Assembly (NCBI GenBank): GCA_015655035.1
Contig: JAATFS010000212.1
Span: 1-13,073 of the forward strand
Direction: 5' to 3'
Source of the DNA: Lysobacterales bacterium
GTDB lineage: Bacteria > Pseudomonadota > Gammaproteobacteria > Xanthomonadales > Xanthomonadaceae
DNA length: 13,073 bases
Shown: positions 6,314 through 13,073 of the stretch, piece after piece
Position numbering within the stretch: the first letter of the stretch is position 1
Layout of the letters: every line of letters starts with the position of its first letter
Made by a program: the position numbers and the translations under genes
Notes under the pieces: model-generated
Database searches by the model: none
Seen by the model: the letters and a program-made list of their open reading frames with translations, nothing else
Told to the model about the DNA's origin: nothing

Positions 6314-7622
6314 TCCATTGCCGGGCGGCGCTGCGTCGCTCAAACCCGATGCTGGGCGCTGGACACCGGCGTGGGTGATCGTGTTCGTGGCGCTGTGGCC
6401 CACGCCCGGACTGGCCGAGACAGTGCTGTCGCTGGGCGCGTTGTTCTCGGCCTACCGGCTGATTCACGCGCGTTTTCGCGGCGGTACCCGCTTGCTCAGT
6501 GGTCCGGCATGGGCGCTGACCAGCGTGTTGTTCCTGGCGTACTGGCTGCCGCAGGTGTTTTCCGCGTTCGATGCGGTGGATGTATCGCGAGCCCTGCGCA
6601 AGTCGGCTGCGGATCTTCGCTACCTGCCTTTCATGTGGCTGTGCGCGATCGCGGTGGCGACGGCAGCACGTCGGCGGACCACCTTCAACGGCCTGGCGAT
6701 CGTCGCCGCGATCTGGACGCTGGATGCGCTGTTGCAGATCGGATTCGGCGCCAGTCCCTTGTTCCTCGGGCTGGACCAGCTGAAACAGCTGATCAGCGGG
6801 CATGGCCTGTGCACCGCGCAGGAAATCGCAGCGGTTGATCGGCTCAGCGGCGTGCTCGGCCCCTGCAATCTCAAATTCGGCCAGACGCTGGCCAGCCTGG
6901 CGCCATTCCTGCTGTTCGCGCTCGGACGCCGTGGCGCGCTGGCATGGCTGCTGGTGGCCGCGGCGGTGGGAGGGGTGATCGTATTGGCCGGCTCGCGGGC
7001 ATCGTGGATCACTTATGGCCTGATCGTGCTGCTGTCTGGCTGGCGCCTGATCGGTGCCCGCCGCATGTTGCTGGTCGCGTTGCTGGGAAGCGTGTGCGCG
7101 GGCGCGCTGGTGTACGTCTCGCCGCAGGCGCGCGAGCGCGCCCATCGCACCACGCTGGCGTTTGCCCGGCAGGGAGACGGCGTCAACGCGGCGTTGTCCG
7201 GGCGCGGCCAGATCTGGGACGCGGCGCTGTGCATGATCAGCGAACACCCGGTCAATGGCGTGGGCGCGCGCGGCTTCCGCGACGCCTATCCTGGCTGCGA
7301 TCCGATGCCCGGCAAACCCCCGGCCTGGGGCGAAGGCCCGGCTTTGCACGCGCACCAGATCGTGCTGGAGATCCTGGCCGAGACCGGCGTGATCGGTTTG
7401 CTGCTGTGGCTGGCTGGTGCGGCGCAGGCATGGCGCGCCTGGCGTTACTCATCCGTCGCCGCGCGCGAACGGGCGCGGCCGGCGATGGTGGCGCTGGCGG
7501 TCACGGTATTCCCGTTCAACACCCACCTGGCGTTCTATTCCAGTTTCTGGGGTGGCCTGACGCTGATGCTGGCGGCGCTGTATGCCGGCGCCTTGCTCGG
7601 CAACGACGACCGCGCCGCGTAG
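6291..7622 (+). CDS. O-antigen-ligase-type (WaaL/Wzy superfamily) membrane protein
   Basis: A 443-residue polytopic inner-membrane protein with many hydrophobic helices (for example about 27-52, 75-91, 110-126, 203-212, 217-233, 238-250, 258-276, 365-380 and 398-436). The periplasmic loop has the superfamily signature: SGRGQIW (303-309), EHPVNGVGARGF (318-329) and HAHQIVLE (353-360), with H355 the likely essential His and R236 in AGSRASW the conserved Arg after a helix. Such proteins transfer a polyprenyl-linked glycan to an acceptor; ligases use lipid A-core, while some relatives polymerise or glycosylate proteins. LPS neighbours favour a ligase-type role. The ATG at 6291 overlaps the glycosyltransferase end by 23 nt, suggesting translational coupling; the frame is open further upstream but only as Arg/Cys-rich sequence antisense in character. 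It ends 41 bp before the convergent acyltransferase. Confidence 0.85.
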   Translation: MTNSVATDPLPGGAASLKPDAGRWTPAWVIVFVALWPTPGLAETVLSLGALFSAYRLIHARFRGGTRLLSGPAWALTSVLFLAYWLPQVFSAFDAVDVSRALRKSAADLRYLPFMWLCAIAVATAARRRTTFNGLAIVAAIWTLDALLQIGFGASPLFLGLDQLKQLISGHGLCTAQEIAAVDRLSGVLGPCNLKFGQTLASLAPFLLFALGRRGALAWLLVAAAVGGVIVLAGSRASWITYGLIVLLSGWRLIGARRMLLVALLGSVCAGALVYVSPQARERAHRTTLAFARQGDGVNAALSGRGQIWDAALCMISEHPVNGVGARGFRDAYPGCDPMPGKPPAWGEGPALHAHQIVLEILAETGVIGLLLWLAGAAQAWRAWRYSSVAARERARPAMVALAVTVFPFNTHLAFYSSFWGGLTLMLAALYAGALLGNDDRAA

Positions 7623-7663
7623 GCGCGCAACGGCGTGCCCAAGCGGTCACCGGTGCCGTCGGG

Positions 7664-8584
7664 CTATTTGTAGAAGCCGCTGAGCCCGCCCGGCTGGCGC
7701 TTGAAGCGGCGGTGGATCCACAGGTACTGGTCGGGCGCTTCACGCACCATGTCCTCGATCGCGGCATTCACCTGGGCGGTGTCGGCGGCTACGTCGTCGG
7801 ACGGGATCGAGGCCAGCGGTGGCGCGATCTTGAGGATGTAGCGCCCGCCCTCGCGGCGGTGGAAGTAGGGTACTACGGCGCAGCCGGTCAGGCGCGCCAG
7901 CTGATGGGTGGCGGTAATGGTGGAGGCGGGCATGCCGAAGAACGGCACGAATACCGTGTCCTTGCCGCGCATGTCCTGGTCCGGCGCATACCAGAGCAGA
8001 CCACCGCGCTTGAGATGCTTGATGGTCGCGCGCAGGTCCTCGTTGGCGAACATATGCGTGGCGTAGCGCAGACGCCCGCGCTTGACCGCCCACTCGAACA
8101 CCGGATTGCGATGGCGGCGGTACATGCCTGCCAGCGGGACGTGGTCGCATAGCAGCCGGCCGCACATTTCCAGCGTCATGAAATGGCCGGAGACGAGCAG
8201 CACGCCTCGGTTCTCGGCTTGCAGGCGTTGCAGGTGCTCCAGCCCCTCGATGCTCACGCGCGGACGGATCGTGTCGATGCTGCCCCACCAGGCGCGGGCA
8301 AATTCGAACAGTCCGACGCCGAGCGCATCGAAACTATCGCGCAGAAGCCGTACTCGCCAGGCATCGCTCTGTTCGGGGAAGCACAGTTTCAGGTTCACCT
8401 CGGCCGCGCGCCGCCGGGTTCGGGCGACGTGCAGCGCGATCCAGCCGATGCCACGGCCGAGCGCGCGTTGCAGCAACCATGGCAAGCGGCCGGCGACGAC
8501 CATCAGCGCCAGCGCGGCGTACATCGGCCAGTGAGCGGGTTTGCGCAGGGAGGGACGGATAGCGACATCGGCGGGCTCGGACAT
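7664..8584 (-). CDS. Lipid A biosynthesis acyltransferase (LpxL/LpxM, HtrB type)
   Basis: A 306-residue member of the LpxL/LpxM late acyltransferase family, which adds a secondary acyl chain from acyl-ACP to Kdo-lipid A at the inner membrane. An N-terminal hydrophobic anchor lies at about 21-42. The HX4E catalytic motif is H134-E139 (SGHFMTLE), followed by GMYRRHRNP (153-161), the LKRGGLLWYAPDQD block (191-204) and YLWIHRRFK (287-295), all typical. Length matches the family. I cannot tell whether it adds laurate, myristate or another chain, nor whether it is LpxL or LpxM. There is no Shine-Dalgarno before the ATG; a TAGAAT hexamer lies 6 nt upstream, compatible with a leaderless transcript. 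It is divergent from waaA, whose product makes its preferred substrate. Confidence 0.94.
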   Translation of the reverse strand: MSEPADVAIRPSLRKPAHWPMYAALALMVVAGRLPWLLQRALGRGIGWIALHVARTRRRAAEVNLKLCFPEQSDAWRVRLLRDSFDALGVGLFEFARAWWGSIDTIRPRVSIEGLEHLQRLQAENRGVLLVSGHFMTLEMCGRLLCDHVPLAGMYRRHRNPVFEWAVKRGRLRYATHMFANEDLRATIKHLKRGGLLWYAPDQDMRGKDTVFVPFFGMPASTITATHQLARLTGCAVVPYFHRREGGRYILKIAPPLASIPSDDVAADTAQVNAAIEDMVREAPDQYLWIHRRFKRQPGGLSGFYK

Positions 8585-8693
8585 GCGCTAATTCTAGAAC
8601 GCTCTGCAACGCGCCGCGCAGTCGGGAGGAGATGCGGCCGTCGATGGCGTCCATGCGCATGCGTCGAGCCGGGCGCTCCCGTATCCTTCGCGC
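8585..8693. promoter_or_regulatory. Divergent control region between the acyltransferase gene and waaA
   Basis: On the minus strand TAGAAT (8591-8596) stands 6 nt before the acyltransferase ATG. On the plus strand TATCCT (8682-8687, 4 of 6 to consensus) stands 6 nt before the waaA ATG. Neither has a recognisable -35 at normal spacing. The 9-mer GCGCATGCG, whose core is palindromic, occurs at 8655-8663 and again at 8690-8698, the second covering the waaA start codon. Its meaning is unknown. Confidence 0.35.
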
Positions 8694-10010
8694 ATGCGGA
8701 AAGACCCTATCGAATGGCTGTTGCGCGGACTGTATTCGGCGCTGCTCTATGTATTGCTCCCGATTACGGTGTACCACCTGGTGTGGCGCGGCTTCCGGGT
8801 CCGCGAGTATTTCAATCGCTGGAACGAGCGGTATGCCTCGTATGCGTATGCCAGCGGGCGCCCGCGTGTATGGCTGCACGCGGTGTCGGTGGGCGAGGTC
8901 AATGCGGCCGCGCCGCTGGTGAATGCCCTGCGCGCACAGCGCCCGGACATCCGCTGGGTGATCACCACCATCACCCCGACGGGTTCGGAACGGGTGCGTG
9001 CATTGTGGGGCGAGGCGGTCGACCACGTGTATCTGCCGTACGACGTGCCCGGCAGCGTCGGACGCTTCCTGGGGCATTTCCGTCCCAGCCTGGCCTTGAT
9101 CCTGGAGACGGAACTGTGGCCGAACATGTTGTTCGGCTGCCGCGATCGCGGCATCCCGGTGTACATCCTCAATGCGCGGCTGTCGGCGCGTTCGCTGCGT
9201 GGGTACCGCCTGTTGCGGCCGCTGATCGGACGCGCGCTGCGCACGGTCAGCGGTGTGGCGGCGCAGTCGCTGGATGATGCCGAGCGCTTCATCACGCTGG
9301 GAGCAAGGCGCGAACAGGTCGTGGCACTGGGCAACTTGAAGTTCGATATCGCCGCACCCGAACACCTGGCGGCATTCGTGGCTGAATTCCGCATGCAGGT
9401 GCCGTCGGCGCGGCCGGTATGGATCGCGGCGAGCACGCACGAAGGCGAGGAAGCGGCGGTCGCCGATATCCACGCACGGCTGCTGCAACGCTTTCCCGAC
9501 CTGTTGCTGTTGTGGGCGCCCCGCCATCCCGAGCGCTTTCCCCGGGTGGAAACGCTGGCGCGCGAGCGCGGCTGGACGGTGGCCACGCGCAAGGCGCAGG
9601 GGTGGCCGCAGGCGACCACGCAGGTGTTCGTGATCGATACCCTGGGCGAGCTGATGGCGTTCTATGCCTGCGCCCAGGTCGCCTTCGTCGGTGGCAGCCT
9701 GCAGCCGATCGGCGGACACAATCTGCTGGAACCGGCAGCGGTGGGGACGCCGGCAGTGACGGGCCCGCATCTGCACAACTTCGCCGAGATTTCACGGCGC
9801 ATGCGCGAGGCCGACGCGGTGGTGCTGTGCGACGACGTGGACGGCGTCTGCCGGGAGCTGGAGCGGCTCCTGCAGCATCCCGATCAGCGCCAGGCGATGG
9901 CGGCGGCCGGGCTGGCGCTGGTGGCCAATGGCAAGGGGGCGGTGGCGCGGACCCTGGTCCAGATCGCCGCGCATCTGCCGCCGCTGGCTGGCGGGACCAC
10001 GCCGAGCTGA
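8694..10010 (+). CDS. waaA: 3-deoxy-D-manno-octulosonic acid (Kdo) transferase
   Basis: A 438-residue WaaA/KdtA enzyme that moves Kdo from CMP-Kdo to lipid IVA, the first step of the LPS inner core. A single N-terminal membrane anchor at about 12-31 holds it on the cytoplasmic face. The N-domain has HAVSVGEV (62-69), with E68 the expected catalytic base, then ITTITPTG (90-97) and LILETELWPN (135-144). The C-terminal donor domain has GNLKFD (213-218) and FVGGSLQPIGGHNLLEPAAVG (331-351) with the conserved GGHN and E346. Length is typical. Whether it adds one or two Kdo units cannot be read from sequence. The start has no Shine-Dalgarno. A hairpin terminator shared with convergent tolC lies about 30 bp downstream. 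In Gram-negative bacteria this step comes before LpxL-type acylation, which fits the divergent neighbour. Confidence 0.96.
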   Translation: MRKDPIEWLLRGLYSALLYVLLPITVYHLVWRGFRVREYFNRWNERYASYAYASGRPRVWLHAVSVGEVNAAAPLVNALRAQRPDIRWVITTITPTGSERVRALWGEAVDHVYLPYDVPGSVGRFLGHFRPSLALILETELWPNMLFGCRDRGIPVYILNARLSARSLRGYRLLRPLIGRALRTVSGVAAQSLDDAERFITLGARREQVVALGNLKFDIAAPEHLAAFVAEFRMQVPSARPVWIAASTHEGEEAAVADIHARLLQRFPDLLLLWAPRHPERFPRVETLARERGWTVATRKAQGWPQATTQVFVIDTLGELMAFYACAQVAFVGGSLQPIGGHNLLEPAAVGTPAVTGPHLHNFAEISRRMREADAVVLCDDVDGVCRELERLLQHPDQRQAMAAAGLALVANGKGAVARTLVQIAAHLPPLAGGTTPS

Positions 10011-10040
10011 GCCACGGCGTGGCGGGTGGCGCGATACGAA

Positions 10041-10065
10041 AAACGGCGGGCAATGCCCGCCGTTT
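10041..10065. terminator. Bidirectional intrinsic terminator between waaA and tolC
   Basis: AAACGGCGGGC (10041-10051) pairs perfectly with GCCCGCCGTTT (10055-10065) across a 3-nt loop AAT. In the tolC direction the stem is followed by an unbroken T-run (complement of 10039-10043), the classic form. In the waaA direction only TTT ends the stem. It sits 21 bp past the tolC stop and 30 bp past the waaA stop. Confidence 0.85.
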
Positions 10066-10086
10066 CGCTGTCCTGCGCAGGCAGGC

Positions 10087-11475
10087 CTACTGCACCGAAT
10101 TGACCGGGTTTTGCAGCTTGGCTTCGGCATCCTGGGTCAGCAGGCGATTGATGTCCTGCAATTCCACGATATCCAGTTTGCCAGTGGCCTGCGCCAGCAG
10201 CAGGCGGTTCTGCAGGAAGTTGTAGCGGGCCTGCGCATAGTCCAGTTGGGCCGAGAACAGGGTGCGCTGGTTCTGCACCACGTCCAGAACGGTGCGCGTG
10301 CCCACTTCCAGCCCGACCTGCGAAGCGTCGTAGGCGGCCTGGGCCGACACTACCGCCAGGCGCCGCGCTTCCACTTCGCTGATGCCGGCGACGACGGTCT
10401 GGTAGGCGTTGCGGGTGTTGCGATCCAGTGCCCGCTTCTGCTGCTCGAAGGTTTGCTGCTCGATGTCGCGCTGGGCGATCGCCTGGCGCACTGCCGATTG
10501 GGTGGCGCCGCCGGCGAAGATCGGTACCGACAGGGTGAGGCCGATGGTGTTCGAGTCCGTGCGCGGACCGCCGATGTCGTTGATGTCCTGGCTGTTGGCC
10601 AGCGCACCGTTGACACTTCCCCAGCTGGTGCTACGGCCTAAGTTGCCGACCAGGTTGAGCGTGGGCAGGTGGCCGGCGCGCGCGGCCGAGATGCTGGACT
10701 CGGCGGCCTGCACTTGCAGCTGCTGTGCCCGCAATGCCGGGTTCTCGGCGACGGCGGTGCTCACCAACTGGTCGACGTTGCTGTAGTTCGCCGGCACCGC
10801 CGGGCGGAAATCTTCGGGCAGCGAACGCAGGCCGGTCACCGGCTGGCCGGTCAGCTCGACCAGGGCCTGGTAGTAGTCCTTCAGCGTGTTGCGTGCAGTG
10901 ATGGCGTCGGCGCGGGCCTGGTCGTACTCGGCCCGGGCTTCGTAGACGTCGGTGATCGGCGCCAGGCCTACTTCAAGCCGCTTGTCGGCGTAGTCGAACT
11001 GCTTCTTGGCGGCCGCTTCGTTGGTCTCGGCGGCGGTCAGCGACTCGATTCCCACCAATACGTTGAAGTAGGCGGCCGAGGTACGCACGATCAGGTCGTT
11101 GTTGGCCGATGCCAACGTGAAGTCGGCGGCCTTGGCGATCTCCTTCTGTGCGCGCAGGTTGGAGAACTGTGCCCAGTTGAACAGGGTCTGGGTGCCATCC
11201 ACGCCGTAGCTGCGGGTCTTCTGCGTGGCGCGTCCGCTGATGCCTTCGTATTCAGTGCGGGACCGGCTCAGGCTCGCGCTGCCGTCCAGTTGCGGCAGCA
11301 GCGCTGCGCGCGCCTGGACCTGGCCTTCGCGGTTGTAAAGCCGGGTGGACTCGGCCGATGCCAGTTGCGGGTCACCGTTGCGGGCCATTTCATAGACCTG
11401 CAGCAGATCGCTGGCTTGAGCGGCCAGCGGAGACAGGACGGCGGCCAGCGCCAGGACGAGGGATCGGCGGATCAT
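10087..11475 (-). CDS. tolC: TolC-family outer-membrane efflux/secretion channel
   Basis: A 462-residue outer-membrane channel protein that, as a trimer, forms the exit duct for RND pumps and type I secretion. Signal peptide: residues 1-21 (RRSLVLALAAVL core, cut after AQA). Two tandem outer-membrane-efflux repeats follow, about 24-215 and 235-440, each with long coiled-coil-prone helices (RAALLPQLDGSASLSRS near the first beta strands; RAGHLPTLNLVGNLGRSTSW in the second; LSVPIFAGGATQSAVRQA; VGTRTVLDVVQNQRTLFSAQ). Length fits TolC. A good Shine-Dalgarno AAGGAA (complement of 11481-11486) lies 5 nt before the ATG. It starts 16 bp after the methyltransferase-like gene, so the two are likely one operon. 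No pump or membrane-fusion protein is adjacent, so it probably serves several transporters. Confidence 0.95.
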   Translation of the reverse strand: MIRRSLVLALAAVLSPLAAQASDLLQVYEMARNGDPQLASAESTRLYNREGQVQARAALLPQLDGSASLSRSRTEYEGISGRATQKTRSYGVDGTQTLFNWAQFSNLRAQKEIAKAADFTLASANNDLIVRTSAAYFNVLVGIESLTAAETNEAAAKKQFDYADKRLEVGLAPITDVYEARAEYDQARADAITARNTLKDYYQALVELTGQPVTGLRSLPEDFRPAVPANYSNVDQLVSTAVAENPALRAQQLQVQAAESSISAARAGHLPTLNLVGNLGRSTSWGSVNGALANSQDINDIGGPRTDSNTIGLTLSVPIFAGGATQSAVRQAIAQRDIEQQTFEQQKRALDRNTRNAYQTVVAGISEVEARRLAVVSAQAAYDASQVGLEVGTRTVLDVVQNQRTLFSAQLDYAQARYNFLQNRLLLAQATGKLDIVELQDINRLLTQDAEAKLQNPVNSVQ

Positions 11476-11491
11476 AGGGCTTCCTTGGGAA

Positions 11492-12148
11492 TCAGAACTG
11501 GAACTGGGGCGTCGGAGCGGCGCCCTTCAGATAGGCGAGGTCGGTCTCGAACAGCGATTGGATGCGCGGGCCGGCAGCATCGGCGTGGACCAGGACGGCT
11601 TCCATCGCCGGTTCGTGACCGCGCACGATGAACAGGCGGCCGCCGGGACGCAGCCATTCTAGGAACTGCAACGGCAGATTGGCGGCCGCGCCGGTGACGC
11701 AGATCGCATCGAAACGGCGGTCGCTCTGCCAATGGAACGCGTCGGCGGTTTCCAGGCGTACGTTGGTGCCCAGCCCGGTCGCATCCAGTTGCGTGCGCGC
11801 CTGGGCGGACAGCGCCGGATCGATTTCCAGGCTGACCACTTCACGCGCCAGCGCGGCCAGGCAGGCGCTGGCAAAGCCGCTGCCGGTGCCGATTTCCAGC
11901 ACGTCCTCGCCCGGTTGCAGGTCCAGCGCTTGCAGCATGCGGCCTTCGATGACCGGCTTCATCATCTTCTGCCCACCCGGCAGCGGAATCTCCAGGTCGG
12001 CATAGGCCAGCGCGCGATAGGCCTCGGGCAGGAATGCCTCACGCGGCAGGCGCGCCAATACGTTCAGCACGCGCAGGTCCAGCACGTCCCAGGGACGTAT
12101 CTGCTGCTCGACCATCTTTTCGCGAGCCTGGGAAAAATCGATCGTCAT
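11492..12148 (-). CDS. Protein-L-isoaspartate O-methyltransferase-like protein, with altered active-site loop
   Basis: A 218-residue Rossmann-fold methyltransferase of the PCMT family. N-terminal MVEQQIRP (12-19) and LARLPREAFLP (31-41) match the family. The SAM-binding motif I is VLEIGTGSGFAS (83-94), with the acidic end of beta2 at SLEID (106-110), then VTGAAANLP (151-159) and LRPGGRL (166-172). True PCMTs have a GQTISQP segment whose Ser/Thr contacts the isoaspartyl substrate; here the aligned segment reads GGQKMMKP (58-65). SAM binding therefore looks intact but the repair reaction is uncertain, and this may be a divergent paralogue with another substrate. The ATG at 12148 is chosen over an in-frame TTG at 12163, which adds five residues. 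It is followed 16 bp later by tolC and preceded by the TetR gene on the same strand. Confidence 0.85.
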   Translation of the reverse strand: MTIDFSQAREKMVEQQIRPWDVLDLRVLNVLARLPREAFLPEAYRALAYADLEIPLPGGQKMMKPVIEGRMLQALDLQPGEDVLEIGTGSGFASACLAALAREVVSLEIDPALSAQARTQLDATGLGTNVRLETADAFHWQSDRRFDAICVTGAAANLPLQFLEWLRPGGRLFIVRGHEPAMEAVLVHADAAGPRIQSLFETDLAYLKGAAPTPQFQF

Positions 12149-12180
12149 GGTGCGGTCATCCAACGCGGAGTGGGGCAGGC

Positions 12181-12186
12181 ATTTTA
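12181..12186 (-). promoter_or_regulatory. Possible -10 of the methyltransferase-like/tolC operon
   Basis: On the minus strand TAAAAT (5 of 6 to consensus) stands 32 nt before the ATG at 12148 and would give a leader of about 26 nt. No good -35 is seen at 16-18 bp. The 140-bp gap after the TetR gene also contains a small 5-bp hairpin CGCCC/GGGCG (12229-12243) with no T-run, too weak to call a terminator. Confidence 0.3.
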
Positions 12187-12288
12187 CCGGTGCCGACAGC
12201 CGGTGGCGTGATCGTTAGCATCGCCGGACGCCCACGCCGGGCGCAGTGCCGGAAGTCATCTCCACCACTGGCCTGGCTGGAAGGGGAG

Positions 12289-12942
12289 CTAGCGGCGCGC
12301 ATACGCTCGCAGGAAGAAGTCCACGCTGGCGTGGATATGCCGTTCCACATCCTTGGGGGTGGGAGTGCTCTTGATCCCGCACATCATCAGCAGGTGCAGT
12401 TCTCCCTTGAGCAGGCAGAAGAACTGGGAGGCGGCGAGCACGACATCTTCAATCTCGAGCTCGCCGTCGGCGGCACGTGCGGCCAGGAAGTCGGCCATTG
12501 CCTGCTGCGTGCGCTTGGGGCCGGCGGTCCAGTACATCTCGCGCACATGCGCCTCGCCGGTGCCGGGCGCCATCATCATGCGATGGGTCGCCAGCGCCGC
12601 GTCGGTGCTGATCATCGAGAAGAACGCCTTGCCAATGCCGATCAACTGCGCGCGCAGCGGGCCCTTGAATTCATGTTCGAACAGGTCGTCCGGCATCATG
12701 TGCTGGCACTGTGCCCGGATCGCTTCGGAAAACAGCGTTTCCTTGTCGCCGAAGTGGCTGTACACCGTGAGCTTGGAGACCCCGGCTATTGCCGCGATAC
12801 CGTCCATGCTCACCCTGGCGTAGCCCTGCTCGGTGAACAGCGAGCGCGCCGCGGTAAGGATGGACGCGCGCTTGCCCAAATCCTTCGGCCGACCGGGACC
12901 GTTGCTCTTTACTTTGGGTTTGGCGGAGGGTGAAAGGGCCAT
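12289..12942 (-). CDS. TetR/AcrR-family transcriptional regulator
   Basis: A 217-residue one-component repressor. The N-terminal helix-turn-helix lies at about 27-73, with MDGIAAIAGVSKLTVYSHF (46-64) and DKETLF (66-71), preceded by a basic arm (KPKVKSNGPGRPK). The C-terminal ligand domain ends ASVDFFLRAYARR, which resembles the AefR-like C-terminal domain of TetR proteins. Such proteins bind short palindromes near their own promoter and release them on binding small, often toxic, molecules. Position upstream of the methyltransferase-like gene and tolC on the same strand suggests control of efflux, but the target is not shown. There is no Shine-Dalgarno; a TATAGT hexamer lies 8 nt before the ATG, so a leaderless or very short-leader transcript is plausible. 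A quasi-palindrome at 12946-12958 may be its own operator. Confidence 0.92.
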   Translation of the reverse strand: MALSPSAKPKVKSNGPGRPKDLGKRASILTAARSLFTEQGYARVSMDGIAAIAGVSKLTVYSHFGDKETLFSEAIRAQCQHMMPDDLFEHEFKGPLRAQLIGIGKAFFSMISTDAALATHRMMMAPGTGEAHVREMYWTAGPKRTQQAMADFLAARAADGELEIEDVVLAASQFFCLLKGELHLLMMCGIKSTPTPKDVERHIHASVDFFLRAYARR

Positions 12943-12945
12943 GTC

Positions 12946-12958
12946 GGAATACTATACC
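12946..12958. promoter_or_regulatory. Candidate promoter/operator of the TetR gene
   Basis: GGAATACTATACC is a 13-bp inverted repeat with one mismatched pair around a central C. On the minus strand it contains TATAGT (12951-12956), 5 of 6 to the -10 consensus, 8 nt before the TetR start. A second arm TATAGT on the plus strand at 12973-12978 makes a wider inverted repeat with ACTATA (12951-12956). Overlap of palindrome and -10 fits TetR self-repression. There is no recognisable -35. Confidence 0.35.
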
Positions 12959-13007
12959 ATTGGGTTTATTTTTATAGTGCATCCGAAGCGCATGCACGCA
13001 CCTTACT

Positions 13008-13073
13008 TCATGCCGGGCCGGCCGCCGGCGCGTCGCCATGCTGGTCGAGCAAGGTGATGAATGCGCGCGCCGC
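13008..13073 (-). CDS. C-terminal end of a minus-strand gene, possibly a LysR-type regulator, cut by window edge
   Basis: Only the last 21 codons and a TGA stop (13008-13010) are visible, running in from the right edge. The peptide begins AARAFITLLDQHGDAP. The RAFITLL segment is like the closing helix of many LysR-type regulators (commonly VRAFIDFL), but 21 residues cannot prove a family. Its stop is 65 bp before the TetR start on the same strand, so read-through into the TetR gene is possible. No terminator is seen between them. Confidence 0.3.
   Translation of the reverse strand, partial: AARAFITLLDQHGDAPAAGPA

Noticed and set aside
7623..7663. Possible terminator between the ligase-type gene and the acyltransferase gene
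   Set aside because: Only short imperfect pairings (ACGGC with GCCGT) are found in the 41-bp convergent gap, with no T-run in either direction.
8334..9776. 480-codon minus-strand frame opposite waaA
   Set aside because: It is rich in Arg, His and Gln with no recognisable motif and covers the clearly coding waaA and part of the acyltransferase gene.
12149..12163. TTG start of the methyltransferase-like gene at 12163
   Set aside because: It adds only MDDRT before a good ATG; the family region begins after the ATG at 12148.
1..13073. tRNA, rRNA, CRISPR arrays, insertion sequences, attachment sites
   Set aside because: I saw no cloverleaf genes, no regularly spaced repeats, no transposase motifs and no terminal inverted repeats with target duplications.

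Overview
The window is GC-rich, densely coded DNA from a Gram-negative proteobacterium. The gene content fits Xanthomonadaceae, most likely Xanthomonas or a close relative: a large TonB-dependent receptor beside a LacI-type regulator and a GH92 mannosidase, a TetR / isoaspartyl-methyltransferase-like / tolC block, and lipid A-core genes including waaA. The genus is inferred from protein resemblance and gene content, not from a database search.

Region 1 (1-4943) looks like a small carbohydrate-uptake locus. On the minus strand a LacI/GalR regulator (602-1705) overlaps by 4 bp (ATGA) the start of a secreted protein resembling GH92 alpha-mannosidases, which runs off the left edge. Divergent to it is a 923-residue TonB-dependent receptor (2127-4898). 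Their shared 421-bp spacer holds a perfect 18-bp CG-centred palindrome placed across a TTGACA/TTAAAT promoter, which is textbook LacI-family repression geometry. The predicted receptor transcript has a leader of about 277 nt containing an 8-bp hairpin and a possible 49-codon leader ORF. A perfect 16-bp-stem hairpin closes the receptor gene.

Region 2 (4944-10065) is a lipid A / LPS-core group. A plus-strand operon carries a 65-residue CHCC zinc-finger protein, a GT4 glycosyltransferase and an O-antigen-ligase-type polytopic membrane protein, the last two overlapping by 23 nt. It converges on a minus-strand LpxL/HtrB-type acyltransferase, which is divergent from waaA (Kdo transferase). Several of these genes start without a visible Shine-Dalgarno, some with a -10-like hexamer only 6-8 nt before the ATG. 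waaA and tolC converge on one bidirectional hairpin terminator.

Region 3 (10066-13073) is the envelope-export block on the minus strand: a TetR/AcrR-type repressor, then an isoaspartyl-methyltransferase-like protein whose usual catalytic QTIS segment is replaced by QKMM, then tolC 16 bp further on. The right edge carries 21 C-terminal codons of another minus-strand gene, possibly a LysR-type regulator.

There are no tRNA, rRNA, CRISPR or insertion-sequence features that I can support. Most of the window is ordinary core genome. The most individual parts are the LacI/GH92/receptor control region and the methyltransferase-like gene coupled to tolC.
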